From positions 124,001 through 188,000 of the forward strand of contig JAKQIT010000048.1 of assembly GCA_029556915.1 (NCBI GenBank): DNA of 64,000 nucleotides, read 5' to 3'. Under the pieces are notes generated by a model. The model had not been told where the DNA came from. It searched no databases and saw only the letters and a program-made list of their open reading frames with translations. Shown piece after piece: positions 37,198 through 46,416 of this stretch (position 1 is its first letter; the number at the start of each line of letters is the position of its first letter). Position numbers and translations under genes: made by a program. The stretch comes from Pseudomonadota bacterium. GTDB lineage: Bacteria; Pseudomonadota; Gammaproteobacteria; Burkholderiales; Methylophilaceae.

Positions 37198-38028
37198 ATG
37201 GCTGATTTACCAAAATGCTCCGTGACAGGTTGTGAAAATCCAGTATCAAAAGCTGGTTATACATTATGTTATAAGCATTGGTTAGTTGAAAATAAAAATA
37301 AAACTACTAAAAAATCAGAAAGTGTAGAGGTTGAAGCTACTCACAACGCGCAATTCTTAACATCCACGGCACTTGGCGAAAAACTTGGAATTGATGGAAG
37401 AAAAGTTAACCAAGTTTTATCGGAACTCGGATGGATAGAGCGTGCTAAAAAAGGATGGATTCCAACTGCCCAAGGTAAAAAGCTGCACGCAGAAGCTAGA
37501 GAAAATCGCCAGTCTGGTATTCCATTTGTGATGTGGCCTGAAGCGATTATTACTTCAAGAGTTTTAACGAATACAGTACAAGAACTTTTGGGTAGTAAAA
37601 AGGCAGAATCCAAAGATACAGCGGAAAACACGCATATTCAAGATAAAGATGTAAAGCAGGCGGGACTACGAGATAAATTAGATAAATTCGTTGCAACCCA
37701 TAGAGCTACAGATGGTCACCAAGTGCGCTCAAGAGCAGAAATGTTGATTGATAACTGGTTATATTTTTCAGGGATTGTTCACGCATATGAGCGTTTGTTG
37801 CCCGTAGAAGAAGAGCTTTATTGTGACTTTTATGTGCCTGCAGGGAAAGTTTATATTGAGTTTTGGGGTTTAGAGAACGACGCGAAATATAACGAGCGTA
37901 AAGAAAAGAAAAAAGAAATTTATAAAAAATATGGTTTTAATTTAATTGAGTTAAATGATGAGCACATCAAAAACTTGGATGATTATTTACCCAAAATGCT
38001 TCTTAAATTTAATGTGATAATTGATTAA
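37198..38028 (+). CDS. Predicted PD-(D/E)XK nuclease-like protein with N-terminal Cys/His finger
   Basis: A 276-residue protein I cannot name. The N-terminus has a short metal-binding pattern CSVTGCENPVSKAGYTLCYKHW (C, C, C, H; cited residues 7-28 in part). Residues about 52-100 look like a winged helix (LGEKLGIDGRKVNQVLSELGW). The C-terminal part (about 180-270) reads SRAEMLIDNWLYF, then CDFYVPAGKVYIEFWG and RKEKKKEIYKKYGFNLIEL: a plausible E ... D ... E-x-W core of a PD-(D/E)XK nuclease. It starts two bases after yebC, is more AT-rich than its neighbours, and ends near hairpin-repeat copy 5. It could be a defence or repair enzyme. Confidence 0.6.
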   Translation: MADLPKCSVTGCENPVSKAGYTLCYKHWLVENKNKTTKKSESVEVEATHNAQFLTSTALGEKLGIDGRKVNQVLSELGWIERAKKGWIPTAQGKKLHAEARENRQSGIPFVMWPEAIITSRVLTNTVQELLGSKKAESKDTAENTHIQDKDVKQAGLRDKLDKFVATHRATDGHQVRSRAEMLIDNWLYFSGIVHAYERLLPVEEELYCDFYVPAGKVYIEFWGLENDAKYNERKEKKKEIYKKYGFNLIELNDEHIKNLDDYLPKMLLKFNVIID

Positions 38029-38052
38029 ATTTCATATATCTTCATTTCACCT

Positions 38053-38105
38053 CCTCTGCAAGCCAGTATCCATGAGGCTTCCAGAGGCATAAAAATCTCT
38101 CGGGC
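38053..38105 (-). repeat. Hairpin-repeat family, copy 5
   Basis: On the minus strand CGCCCGAGAGATTTTT, ATGCCTCTGGAAGCC, loop TCATGGATACT, GGCTTGCAGAGG. Stem intact. Between convergent genes. Confidence 0.87.
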
Positions 38106-38127
38106 GAATTTATGCTATAAAAATAGC

Positions 38128-39072
38128 TTAATTTTCTGCCACATTTGTTTCTAGTAATTGTTGCGCGTGGTCTAAATGCAACTGTGTGCTTTTAATGTAG
38201 TCGAGTAGCAAAACACTATCTTCTTGGTCAACTTGTGCCACGCGCACGCTTAAGCCCATAGGTGCAAACATGAGTTTTAGCCATTGCTCGCCCATTTTGG
38301 CAATGGTTTGGTCAAACGCTTTAAGTTCAATACCGTTATTGATGCGTTGGTTCAGGTCGTCGCGGTGGTTGTCACTCGCATGCATGAGCTCAATGCTATC
38401 CACATTCACATTGATGCGGTTTGGCATCACCAAGTTATTTTCATGCACTTGCAATTGCCTAAAAAGCCATTCATCGCTATTGCCAGTGATGCCTTGATAT
38501 TGTGCATGTAAGTTATCTACCAGTAACTCTTTGCCCACCTTTTGCACGCGAATATGGGCTAAATCTAGCCCCAGCATGACTTTGGCCTTTTTGCGTAGTA
38601 CGCCTATGTACTGCGTATTGGTTTTGCCACCTAGCGTTTTTTCACGTTCGCCTAAGTCTTCTTGTTTAAAATCGGTGAGCGAAACATCGACCTCTAACAA
38701 AGTAAGTTTCATTACGCTTTGAATTTGTTGCATTTGCAATTGTTGAGACTTCACACGTTCAAGCTCAATCACTAGCTTGGCTTTATCTTGCATGGTTTTT
38801 TGTAGCTCAAGTGCGAGTTGCTTTTGGCGCTCGCCATCGGCAGCTAACAACCACTTTGGTAGCGTTAGGCTAATAATCAATGTGCCTAGCCCAGCGCCAA
38901 TGGCCGCTAAAAATACCGCAATGCTATGTTTATCCAGCAATAAGCTCCACGCAATAAACAGCACAGCAATGCCTACGCCCGCGGCAAAAAAGATGCGGTA
39001 GCCAAACTTTTTAAGTGGGGCAAACAGCTTAAATGGCGCGGTGAGCAGTTTTAACATGGTGAATTGAGTCAT
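38128..39072 (-). CDS. Two-helix membrane protein with coiled coil and possible DUF4230-like domain
   Basis: A 314-residue inner-membrane protein. Two hydrophobic helices (about 26-46 and 51-72) are followed by a Gln/Lys/Glu-rich coiled coil (about 78-120) and a soluble domain of about 180 residues containing NTQYIGVLRKKAKVMLGLDL, which resembles DUF4230. No enzymatic motif is visible. Start chosen at the ATG giving MTQFTMLKLL; the frame is open further upstream but runs into the ruvC promoter region. Convergent with the nuclease-like gene, divergent from ruvC. Function unknown. Confidence 0.7.
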   Translation of the reverse strand: MTQFTMLKLLTAPFKLFAPLKKFGYRIFFAAGVGIAVLFIAWSLLLDKHSIAVFLAAIGAGLGTLIISLTLPKWLLAADGERQKQLALELQKTMQDKAKLVIELERVKSQQLQMQQIQSVMKLTLLEVDVSLTDFKQEDLGEREKTLGGKTNTQYIGVLRKKAKVMLGLDLAHIRVQKVGKELLVDNLHAQYQGITGNSDEWLFRQLQVHENNLVMPNRINVNVDSIELMHASDNHRDDLNQRINNGIELKAFDQTIAKMGEQWLKLMFAPMGLSVRVAQVDQEDSVLLLDYIKSTQLHLDHAQQLLETNVAEN

Positions 39073-39128
39073 TTCATTTTTATAACTTTGATTGTAAGGT
39101 AAAGCCAAAAAGAAGCAAATTAAATCGG

Positions 39129-39134
39129 TATAAT
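39129..39134 (+). promoter_or_regulatory. Candidate -10 element upstream of ruvC
   Basis: A perfect TATAAT 55 bp before the ruvC start in the divergent spacer. No convincing -35 at the right distance. Confidence 0.4.
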
Positions 39135-39188
39135 GAAACGGCATAAAAGCTAATTTCTTCTCACAACAACCTAGACGGGTGATATAAC

Positions 39189-39743
39189 TTGAACGCAATA
39201 ACGACTAGAATTCTAGGTATTGATCCGGGCTTGCGTTTAACGGGCTTTGGTGTGATTGAAAAAGTAGGAGAAAAGCTCACTTATATTGCTAGTGGCACTA
39301 TTAAAACAGCATCAGGAAAAACCGAAGATAGAGAAGAGTTACCTGCGCGTTTAAAAATTATTCTCGATGGCTTGTTTGAAGTAATCGATACATACCAACC
39401 TAATCAGGTGGCTATAGAAAAGGTGTTTGTGAATGTAAACCCGCAATCCACCTTACTGTTAGGCCAAGCCCGCGGTGCCGCTATTAGTGCGGCAGTAATA
39501 CGTAATTTGAGTGTGGCTGAATATACAGCTTTACAAGTGAAGCAATCGGTGGTGGGAAATGGCCATGCGCAAAAAGAGCAAGTGCAAGAAATGGTGAAAC
39601 GCTTATTGAATTTACCTGCCGCGCCTAAATCAGATTCAGCAGATGCACTGGCGTGTGCTATATGCCATGCACATGGCGGGCAGGGATTAGGAAAACTAGC
39701 AACAGCAGGCTTTAGAGTGCGTGGTGGAAGGCTAGTAGGGTGA
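39189..39743 (+). CDS. ruvC: Holliday junction resolvase RuvC
   Basis: Dimeric endonuclease that cleaves Holliday junctions. [17 protein letters not shown] places the first catalytic Asp at about residue 11, AIEKVF the catalytic Glu, and [16 protein letters not shown] the final Asp pair. It has 184 residues, with a TTG start and a GGGTGAT-like site close upstream. Its last four bases overlap the UbiA-family gene. Confidence 0.95.
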   Translation: MNAITTRILGIDPGLRLTGFGVIEKVGEKLTYIASGTIKTASGKTEDREELPARLKIILDGLFEVIDTYQPNQVAIEKVFVNVNPQSTLLLGQARGAAISAAVIRNLSVAEYTALQVKQSVVGNGHAQKEQVQEMVKRLLNLPAAPKSDSADALACAICHAHGGQGLGKLATAGFRVRGGRLVG

Positions 39744-40687
39744 TGAAAATCATCAATGAGCCTTTAGCTAGCAATTATGTTAACGTTTTTAAGCGCTATT
39801 TTTTTGCAACACGCCCTGCATTTTTGTTGGCAACATTAGCCGCGTGTTTGTTAGGTTTTGCTAGTGTAAATAGTAGTGGCATTGTTTTAAAGCCATTATT
39901 AGCGTTAGTAACACTATTGCTAGCATTGTTGATGCATGCAGCGGTAAACGTATTGAATGATTATTTTGATGCATTAAATGGCACCGATGATGTAAATGTA
40001 GAGAGAGTTTACCCATTTACAGGCGGTAGTCGATTTATTCAAAATGGCATTTTAACGCGCAAACAAACCGCACAATTCGGTTATGCGTTATTAGCATGCG
40101 CTATGTTGGGCGGGTTATGGCTGGTTTTAAAACTAGGTTTTGGTTTATTGCTAGTGGGTGGCTTAGGCGTGCTCGTTGGTTGGGCGTATTCGGCCACACC
40201 ATTTAAGCTAAATAGCCGAGGCTTAGGTGAGTTTTGCGTGCTGATTGGGTTTTTAGGCATCATTATTGGGGCAGATTTTGTGCAAAGGGGCGTATTTTCA
40301 TGGCAGCCAGTAATGGTCGGGTTGCCATATGCGCTATTGGTGACTAATTTACTGTTTATTAACCAATTTCCTGACAATCAAGCAGACATTTCAGCGGGCA
40401 AACTGCATTGGGTGGCGCGGTTGTCGCCTGCGAAGGCAGTGGCAATTTACCCGGCGATTACTTTGCTTGCATTGGCTTGGTTAGTGATAATGGTCAAGGT
40501 GAATGTTTTGCCAATGGTTGGATTGCTCGCAATGTTGCCTCTAATATTCTCGTTAAGCGTAGCGGGCATATTAAAACGAAATTATCTAATGCCAGCCAAG
40601 CTACGCCCAGCCATTCAATTAACGCTTGTGGCGATGCTTGGTCATGCGTTAATTTTAACCGCAGTATTGTTTTGGAATGCAAGATGA
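39740..40687 (+). CDS. UbiA-family prenyltransferase (MenA-like)
   Basis: Inner-membrane prenyltransferase of 315 residues with about eight helices. Both Asp-rich diphosphate/Mg sites are present: [15 protein letters not shown] (about 73-87) and [14 protein letters not shown] (about 210-223), the latter in the form seen in MenA-like enzymes. The acceptor could be a quinone precursor but is not readable. It is wedged between ruvC and ruvA with four-base overlaps on both sides, an unusual place for such a gene. Confidence 0.85.
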   Translation: MMKIINEPLASNYVNVFKRYFFATRPAFLLATLAACLLGFASVNSSGIVLKPLLALVTLLLALLMHAAVNVLNDYFDALNGTDDVNVERVYPFTGGSRFIQNGILTRKQTAQFGYALLACAMLGGLWLVLKLGFGLLLVGGLGVLVGWAYSATPFKLNSRGLGEFCVLIGFLGIIIGADFVQRGVFSWQPVMVGLPYALLVTNLLFINQFPDNQADISAGKLHWVARLSPAKAVAIYPAITLLALAWLVIMVKVNVLPMVGLLAMLPLIFSLSVAGILKRNYLMPAKLRPAIQLTLVAMLGHALILTAVLFWNAR

Positions 40688-41259
40688 TAGCAAGACTCAA
40701 TGGAATATTAATAGAAAAATATCCACCGCAAATTGTGGTGGATTGTAATGGTGTGGGTTATGAAGTTGAAGTGCCAATGAGTACGTTTTATAACTTGCCA
40801 GAAATTGGTCATAAAGTGAATCTACTCACCTATTTTGTGGTGCGTGAGGATGCACAATTATTATATGGCTTTGCAACTGCGCAAGAAAAAAACACATTTA
40901 AGCAGTTGTTGAAAGTTAATGGTATCGGTGCAAAGTCTGCGCTTTCCATTTTAAGCGGCGTGAGTATTGATGAACTAATTCAAGCTGTCAGCATGCAAGA
41001 GGTTGCAATGCTCACGCGCATACCGGGCATAGGCAAGAAAACGGCAGAGCGGTTATTGCTCGAATTAAAAGATAAACTTGGTGTGGGCGATTTAGCGCTA
41101 GCTACAAATCAATCTAAATCGGCCTCGTATGATGTGCTTAATGCGCTAGTGGCGCTAGGTTACAATGAACGTGAGGCGCAGTCTGCAGTGAAGTTGCTGG
41201 ATAAAGATGTGAGCGTAACAGATGGTATTAAATTAGCACTTAAAAGCCTGTCAAAATAA
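40684..41259 (+). CDS. ruvA: Holliday junction branch migration protein RuvA
   Basis: Tetrameric protein that binds the Holliday junction and loads RuvB. Domain I is an OB-fold (1-64, [12 protein letters not shown] start), domain II has two helix-hairpin-helix motifs ([16 protein letters not shown] and [16 protein letters not shown]), and domain III (about 145-191) is the RuvB-binding UBA-like module [17 protein letters not shown]. Start chosen at 40684, which gives the conserved N-terminus; longer frames run into the UbiA gene. Length 191. Confidence 0.96.
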   Translation: MIARLNGILIEKYPPQIVVDCNGVGYEVEVPMSTFYNLPEIGHKVNLLTYFVVREDAQLLYGFATAQEKNTFKQLLKVNGIGAKSALSILSGVSIDELIQAVSMQEVAMLTRIPGIGKKTAERLLLELKDKLGVGDLALATNQSKSASYDVLNALVALGYNEREAQSAVKLLDKDVSVTDGIKLALKSLSK

Positions 41260-41276
41260 CGCACTGAAAGAGGAAT

Positions 41277-42164
41277 ATGAATAAATATTTAAATACATGG
41301 GCTTTAAGTTTGTTGATGTTATGTTTAGTCGCTTGTGGACAAAAGGCATCCGAGCAAATGGAAAGTGCATCAGTAGCGGCTGTGGCGCCAGCGCCTATGC
41401 AAGCAAAAATGGCGGGGGCGGAATATGATGCAGGTGCAGGTGAGCAATCACTCACTGAAGTGAGTGAGCCAGTAAAACCAGAAGCTGCAGTAAAACGCTA
41501 TATTGCGCTACGTCATGCGTTGGTGGTTGAAACCAGCGCTGAACAAATGCAAGCAGCTTTTGATGCCACTACGGCGCATTGTTTGCAATTAAATTGCCAA
41601 ATTTTAATGGCAAACTATAATCGCGAAACCCTACAAAACGCACCTAGCGCAAGCCTGAGCGTGCGCATACCTCCTAGAAATGTAGAAATATTTTTAACCG
41701 GCTTAGCTAAAAATGCAGAAGTGCTACAGCACCATCGTGAAAGTGAGGATAAAACCAATGCCGTGGTGGACGCAGATGCACGCATTAAAAATCTCACTGA
41801 ATTTCGTGATAATTTGCGTGCGATGTTGAGCGATAAATCAGCCAAATTTAAAGACCTGATAGAGGTGCAACGCGAGTTGGTAAACACGCAAAGTGAACTA
41901 GACAGTATTCAAAGTGTGCGCAAAATATTGGCGCTTGAAACAGAGTTGGTGGCGGTCAATATTGAGTTTAGCGCTAAGCAAGGCATTACCGAGCAAGGAT
42001 TTTTTTCGCCCGTGTCGCAAGCACTTAAAAATGCTGGTAGCAATATGATGGATAGTGTTGCTTCTGTCATCACCTTTGTCATGGTTGTTTTACCTTGGCT
42101 GTTGCTAGGTATTCCTACTTTATTGCTAGCGCGTAAACTTTGGGCAAGATTTAAAAAGAAATAA
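41277..42164 (+). CDS. DUF4349 domain lipoprotein
   Basis: A 295-residue envelope protein. The signal peptide ends in a lipobox-like LVAC with Cys at about 20. A periplasmic beta/coiled-coil domain (about 65-240) contains RIPPRNVEIFLTGLAKNAEV and LIEVQRELVNTQSELDSI, typical of DUF4349, and one C-terminal membrane helix (about 262-285) ends in a basic tail. The family function is unknown; some members have been considered stress or envelope proteins. It begins the three-gene insert between ruvA and ruvB. Confidence 0.82.
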   Translation: MNKYLNTWALSLLMLCLVACGQKASEQMESASVAAVAPAPMQAKMAGAEYDAGAGEQSLTEVSEPVKPEAAVKRYIALRHALVVETSAEQMQAAFDATTAHCLQLNCQILMANYNRETLQNAPSASLSVRIPPRNVEIFLTGLAKNAEVLQHHRESEDKTNAVVDADARIKNLTEFRDNLRAMLSDKSAKFKDLIEVQRELVNTQSELDSIQSVRKILALETELVAVNIEFSAKQGITEQGFFSPVSQALKNAGSNMMDSVASVITFVMVVLPWLLLGIPTLLLARKLWARFKKK

Positions 42165-42167
42165 TCC

Positions 42168-43097
42168 ATGTTAAAAGTTGGTCTGCTTACTGTTTGGTTA
42201 ATAGGGTTAATGCCATTTTTAGCGCATGGTTACACCGGTGTAACTGTTGTTATGCAAGAGCAAACAGACGTTAATAAAATATTTGTTGCTGAGTTAAGAG
42301 ATTTGCTTAGTCGTCAGCATGGCAATACACTGCGGGTGAGTGAACAAGTGCTAAAGCCGCGTACTAAGTTAGTGGTGGCTGAAAATAGCGAGTTAGTCAT
42401 CGCCATAGGGGAACAGGCCTTTGAAACTGCGGCAAAGTTGAGCTATACCACGCCTGTGTTGGGGGTGCAGGTCAGTTTACCCACCTTGGAAAGCGTGCAA
42501 AGAAAAAGCAGACGTAACGCAAGTAATATCAGTGCGATTACTTTGTATCAACCCAATACGCGAATATTGGCGCTAGTTGAAAATGTGTTACCACAAGCTA
42601 AGCGGTTAGGTATGCTAGTTGGCCAAAATACCGTATTTGAAGCTGAGCAACTTAAACTATCAGCACAGAAAAGAAAGTTACATGTGGAGTTTTCTCAAGT
42701 AAATTTTCAGGCAGATTTAATGAGTAAATTAGAAACAGTTCTTCAAAATACGGATGCATTACTCGCTTATCCAGATGCGGAAATTTTTAACCGAGAAACT
42801 GCCCAGCCTATTTTTTTAACCAGTTATCGTAATAAAAAACCTGTGCTTGTTTGCACGCAGTCCATAGTTAAAGCAGGGGCTTTAGCAGCAGTATTTAGTG
42901 ATAGTAAGCATTTGGCTAAACAAGCCGCAGAAATTGCAATGCATAGCCAAAGCGCTAGTGCTTTATTACCATCGCCCCAAACCCCAAAATATTTTTCGGT
43001 ATCTGTTAATAAGCAAGTGGCGCGCCTACTCAATATCAAAGTGGTAGATGAGGCTTTGCTTTATAAAATGATACTAGCGGTAGAAACGGCAAGTTAA
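42168..43097 (+). CDS. Periplasmic ABC-type substrate-binding-like protein
   Basis: A 309-residue exported protein with a signal peptide (about 1-20) and two alpha/beta lobes resembling the uncharacterised ABC substrate-binding family (TrpX/XylF-like fold). ELVIAIGEQAFETA, LYQPNTRILALVENVLPQAKRLGMLVG and DALLAYPDAEIFN are the recognisable segments. No permease or ATPase gene is nearby; the next gene, two bases on, encodes a membrane GGDEF/EAL protein. A ligand-sensing role for that protein is my inference. Confidence 0.72.
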   Translation: MLKVGLLTVWLIGLMPFLAHGYTGVTVVMQEQTDVNKIFVAELRDLLSRQHGNTLRVSEQVLKPRTKLVVAENSELVIAIGEQAFETAAKLSYTTPVLGVQVSLPTLESVQRKSRRNASNISAITLYQPNTRILALVENVLPQAKRLGMLVGQNTVFEAEQLKLSAQKRKLHVEFSQVNFQADLMSKLETVLQNTDALLAYPDAEIFNRETAQPIFLTSYRNKKPVLVCTQSIVKAGALAAVFSDSKHLAKQAAEIAMHSQSASALLPSPQTPKYFSVSVNKQVARLLNIKVVDEALLYKMILAVETAS

Positions 43098-43099
43098 TA

Positions 43100-45241
43100 A
43101 TGAAAAATTTGGGGATTAAATCTAGAGTAATTTTCTTAGCTACCGTACCAGCATTACTTTTTGCGCTTATTTTGGTGGGTTATGCGATTACCAATATATT
43201 TGGTTTTTTAAATAAATCATTACATGATAGAGGGCAGATTATTGCCTCTCAATTAGCCCCTGCGGCTGAGTATGGCGTAATCGCAGGCAATCGACAAATC
43301 TTGCAGCAACTGACTGAACAAGCCCTTGCTCGTGAACCAGATTTAAAGTCAGTGTTGATTGTTGATAATGAAGGAGAATTGCTAGCATCAAGCGGTGTGG
43401 AACTGGATAAAGAATTTATCCCCAATATTTTGAGTGAAGATATTCACACGCTCAAGCAGAAAAAAGAAGTGGTTTTTACCTCACCTATTTACAGAAACGT
43501 GGTAGAAGTAGATGATTTTTCTCAACCAAACATACCCGATGCCCTAAAACAAAAGAAACAAGACTTAGAAAAAATAGGTTTTATTTATGTCGAGTTAAGT
43601 TACCAAACACTAAAAAGTATTAAGTATGATTTTGTAGGTAAAGTATTTGCAATAGGCTTACTTGGGTTGCTATTAAGTATGCTGCTCGCATTGCGAATTG
43701 GCCGAAATATTACCCACCCTATTCAAGAAATTGCACGTGCTGTCAATAAAGTACGTGAAGGCGAATTAGCGCAGGTGATTAGTGAAGACTCAAGCGGTGA
43801 ATTAAGAACGCTACAAAAAGGCTTTAACTCGATGTCCACCAGTTTGCAGCACGCGCATGATTTAATGCAAGATCGTATTAACGATGCAACAGCTTTACTG
43901 CGCTATCAAGCGCAGCATGATGATTTAACTGGGCTAATAAACCGTCGAGAGTTTGAAATTAGGCTTGAACGCTGTCTTAAAAATGCACATGAGCAAAAAA
44001 CACAGCATGTGTTTTGCTATATGGATTTAGACCAATTTAAGTTAGTCAATGATACTTGTGGTCACGTGGCGGGGGATGGCTTACTTAAGCAAGTGAGCAC
44101 ACTATTAGCAATCAGGATGCGTGAAAAAGATACCTTGGCGCGCTTAGGCGGTGATGAGTTTGGTTTGCTATTAGAAAATTGCACCTTGACTGAGGCAAAC
44201 CATATTTGCAATATTATTCTTCGTATTGTGCGAGATTTTCGATTTATTCATGATGAAAAAATCTTTAATGTAGGGGTGAGCATTGGCTTGGTAGTGATTA
44301 ATGACCAATTCGCAAATGTGAGCGAGGTGATACACGCAGCTGACTCCGCCTGTTTTAATGCCAAAAAATCCGGTAAAAACCAAAGTGTGCTATATAGCGA
44401 TGGCGATATTGAAGTGGCGCAGCACCGCACTGCGGTTGAAGCGATTTCTGATATTACCGATGAAATTGATGATGAGCAGTTTGCACTTTATTGTCAGCCT
44501 ATTGTGGCGCTTTTGCCTAATTTACCTGTGTTACCTCACATGCCGCCGGTTCCAAAATTTTACCACTACGAAATTTTGCTCAGGAAGATAGACCTTGATG
44601 GCAAAATGATACTACCTACTGCTTTTATTGCTTCCGCAGAGCGCTATCATCTTATGCCTAATATTGATCGCTGGGTCATTAAAAATGCTTTTATCGCGTA
44701 TCGAAAACTACTAGATATTAACCGTGAGCATTGCCAATTTATATTCTCTGTCAATTTGTCTGGCACCTCATTAAGCGACATTACTTTGCTTGGCTACATT
44801 CAAGAACAGTTTGTTAAATACAGTGTGCCACCGAGTGCAGTTTGTTTTGAGATTACAGAAACTGCAGCGATTGTAAATCTGAAAAACACGATTTTGCTTT
44901 TTAGTGCCTTACAAAAAATGGGCTGCACCTTTGCTTTAGATGATTTTGGTAGCGGCATGTCATCGTTTATGTATCTCAAAAATTTTGATGTAAATTATTT
45001 AAAAATCGATGGTTCCTTTGTGAAGGAAATGCATATCAATCGCACAGACCACGCTATGGTGCGCTCTATCCACAATGTAGCGGAGTCGATGAATATTAAA
45101 ACGGTGGCAGAGTTTGTTGAAAACGAGGCAATATTAAAGCAACTTGAAATCATCGGCGTGCATTATGGACAGGGCTTGCACTTAGGAGCGCCGATGAAAG
45201 TGAAAGATTTAATCGAAGAATATGCTAAATTACACGCTTAA
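43100..45241 (+). CDS. Membrane HAMP-GGDEF-EAL cyclic-di-GMP signalling protein
   Basis: A 713-residue sensor. Two membrane helices (about 10-33 and 178-200) enclose a periplasmic domain beginning [21 protein letters not shown], like the sensory region of BarA-type kinases. A HAMP segment (about 200-252) follows, then a GGDEF domain (about 265-430) with intact GGDEF at about 351, and an EAL domain (about 465-705) with EIL in place of EAL but with DDFGSG, KIDGSFV, ITETA and a VAEFVE segment retained. It could be bifunctional. Its start is two bases after the binding-protein gene. Confidence 0.92.
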   Translation: MKNLGIKSRVIFLATVPALLFALILVGYAITNIFGFLNKSLHDRGQIIASQLAPAAEYGVIAGNRQILQQLTEQALAREPDLKSVLIVDNEGELLASSGVELDKEFIPNILSEDIHTLKQKKEVVFTSPIYRNVVEVDDFSQPNIPDALKQKKQDLEKIGFIYVELSYQTLKSIKYDFVGKVFAIGLLGLLLSMLLALRIGRNITHPIQEIARAVNKVREGELAQVISEDSSGELRTLQKGFNSMSTSLQHAHDLMQDRINDATALLRYQAQHDDLTGLINRREFEIRLERCLKNAHEQKTQHVFCYMDLDQFKLVNDTCGHVAGDGLLKQVSTLLAIRMREKDTLARLGGDEFGLLLENCTLTEANHICNIILRIVRDFRFIHDEKIFNVGVSIGLVVINDQFANVSEVIHAADSACFNAKKSGKNQSVLYSDGDIEVAQHRTAVEAISDITDEIDDEQFALYCQPIVALLPNLPVLPHMPPVPKFYHYEILLRKIDLDGKMILPTAFIASAERYHLMPNIDRWVIKNAFIAYRKLLDINREHCQFIFSVNLSGTSLSDITLLGYIQEQFVKYSVPPSAVCFEITETAAIVNLKNTILLFSALQKMGCTFALDDFGSGMSSFMYLKNFDVNYLKIDGSFVKEMHINRTDHAMVRSIHNVAESMNIKTVAEFVENEAILKQLEIIGVHYGQGLHLGAPMKVKDLIEEYAKLHA

Positions 45242-45264
45242 GCACATTAAGCAAAAATACGCCA

Positions 45265-46308
45265 ATGATAGAAACTGATCGCCTTATCGCCCCAGAACCA
45301 GAAAGCCCGCGTGAAGAGGCGCTAGAACGCGCTTTGCGCCCTAAATTGCTGGATGAATACGTTGGGCAAGAAAAAGCGCGTGGGCAGTTAGAGATTTTTA
45401 TTAACGCCGCCCGTGGACGTAGCGAGCCATTGGATCATGTTTTATTATTTGGCCCACCAGGGCTTGGTAAAACCACGCTTGCCCATATTATTGCCAAAGA
45501 AATGGGCGTGAATATGCGCCAAACCTCCGGCCCAGTGTTAGAGCGAGCGGGGGATTTAGCTGCTCTTCTTACCAATTTAGAGCCTCACGATGTGTTGTTC
45601 ATAGACGAAATCCATCGCCTGTCCCCTGTTGTTGAAGAGATTTTATATCCCGCGATGGAAGATTATCGACTAGATATTATGATTGGCGAAGGCCCAGCCG
45701 CGCGCAGTGTACGTTTAGATTTGCCGCCTTTCACATTGGTGGGCGCAACCACGCGGGCAGGCATGCTCACCAACCCATTGCGTGACCGCTTTGGCATCGT
45801 ATCGCGGCTAGAGTTTTACACTTCTGAAGAACTCAGCCGCATTGTGCAACGTTCAGCAGGTTTGCTAGAAGTGGAATTGGTAGATACTGGCGCACTAGAA
45901 ATCGCTAAGCGCTCACGCGGCACACCCCGAATTGCTAATCGCTTGCTACGACGGGTCCGGGATTATGCACAAGTAAAAGCTAATGGAAAAGTGAGTGCTA
46001 ACATCGCCGATGCTGCCCTTAAAATGCTCGATGTCGATCAATTAGGCTTTGATGTGATGGATAGGAAGTTGCTACTTGCAGTGCTTGAAAAATTTGGTGG
46101 TGGCCCTGTGGGGCTAGATAATTTAGCAGCCGCCATAGGTGAAGAGCGCGACACTATAGAAGATGTGCTTGAGCCATATTTAATTCAACAAGGCTATTTA
46201 ATGCGCACTCCACGCGGGCGCGTTGCAACCAATTTAGCCTACCAGCATTTTGGCTTGGCGGTGCCTCAACACTTGGCCGTAGCTGGCGAATTATTTGGCG
46301 AAAACTAA
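45265..46308 (+). CDS. ruvB: Holliday junction branch migration ATPase RuvB
   Basis: Hexameric AAA+ motor that drives branch migration with RuvA. Walker [13 protein letters not shown] (about 62-73), Walker [10 protein letters not shown] (about 111-119), sensor 1 [12 protein letters not shown] and the C-terminal winged helix (ending [11 protein letters not shown]) are all present. Length 347 is normal. It is separated from ruvA by three signalling/envelope genes and is followed by hairpin-repeat copy 6. Confidence 0.98.
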   Translation: MIETDRLIAPEPESPREEALERALRPKLLDEYVGQEKARGQLEIFINAARGRSEPLDHVLLFGPPGLGKTTLAHIIAKEMGVNMRQTSGPVLERAGDLAALLTNLEPHDVLFIDEIHRLSPVVEEILYPAMEDYRLDIMIGEGPAARSVRLDLPPFTLVGATTRAGMLTNPLRDRFGIVSRLEFYTSEELSRIVQRSAGLLEVELVDTGALEIAKRSRGTPRIANRLLRRVRDYAQVKANGKVSANIADAALKMLDVDQLGFDVMDRKLLLAVLEKFGGGPVGLDNLAAAIGEERDTIEDVLEPYLIQQGYLMRTPRGRVATNLAYQHFGLAVPQHLAVAGELFGEN

Positions 46309-46347
46309 CGCTAAAAATTAGCTTTAAATTACACAACTTCATTATCG

Positions 46348-46402
46348 ATGCTCTGTAAGCCAGTATTCATGAGGCTTCCAGAGCATTGTTTTTCTCTCGG
46401 GC
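46348..46402 (-). repeat. Hairpin-repeat family, copy 6
   Basis: On the minus strand GCCCGAGAGAAAAACA, ATGCTCTGGAAGCC, loop TCATGAATACT, GGCTTACAGAGC. Between convergent ruvB and the DUF748 gene; no other terminator is visible there. Confidence 0.87.
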
Positions 46403-46416
46403 GATTATTAGCCGTT

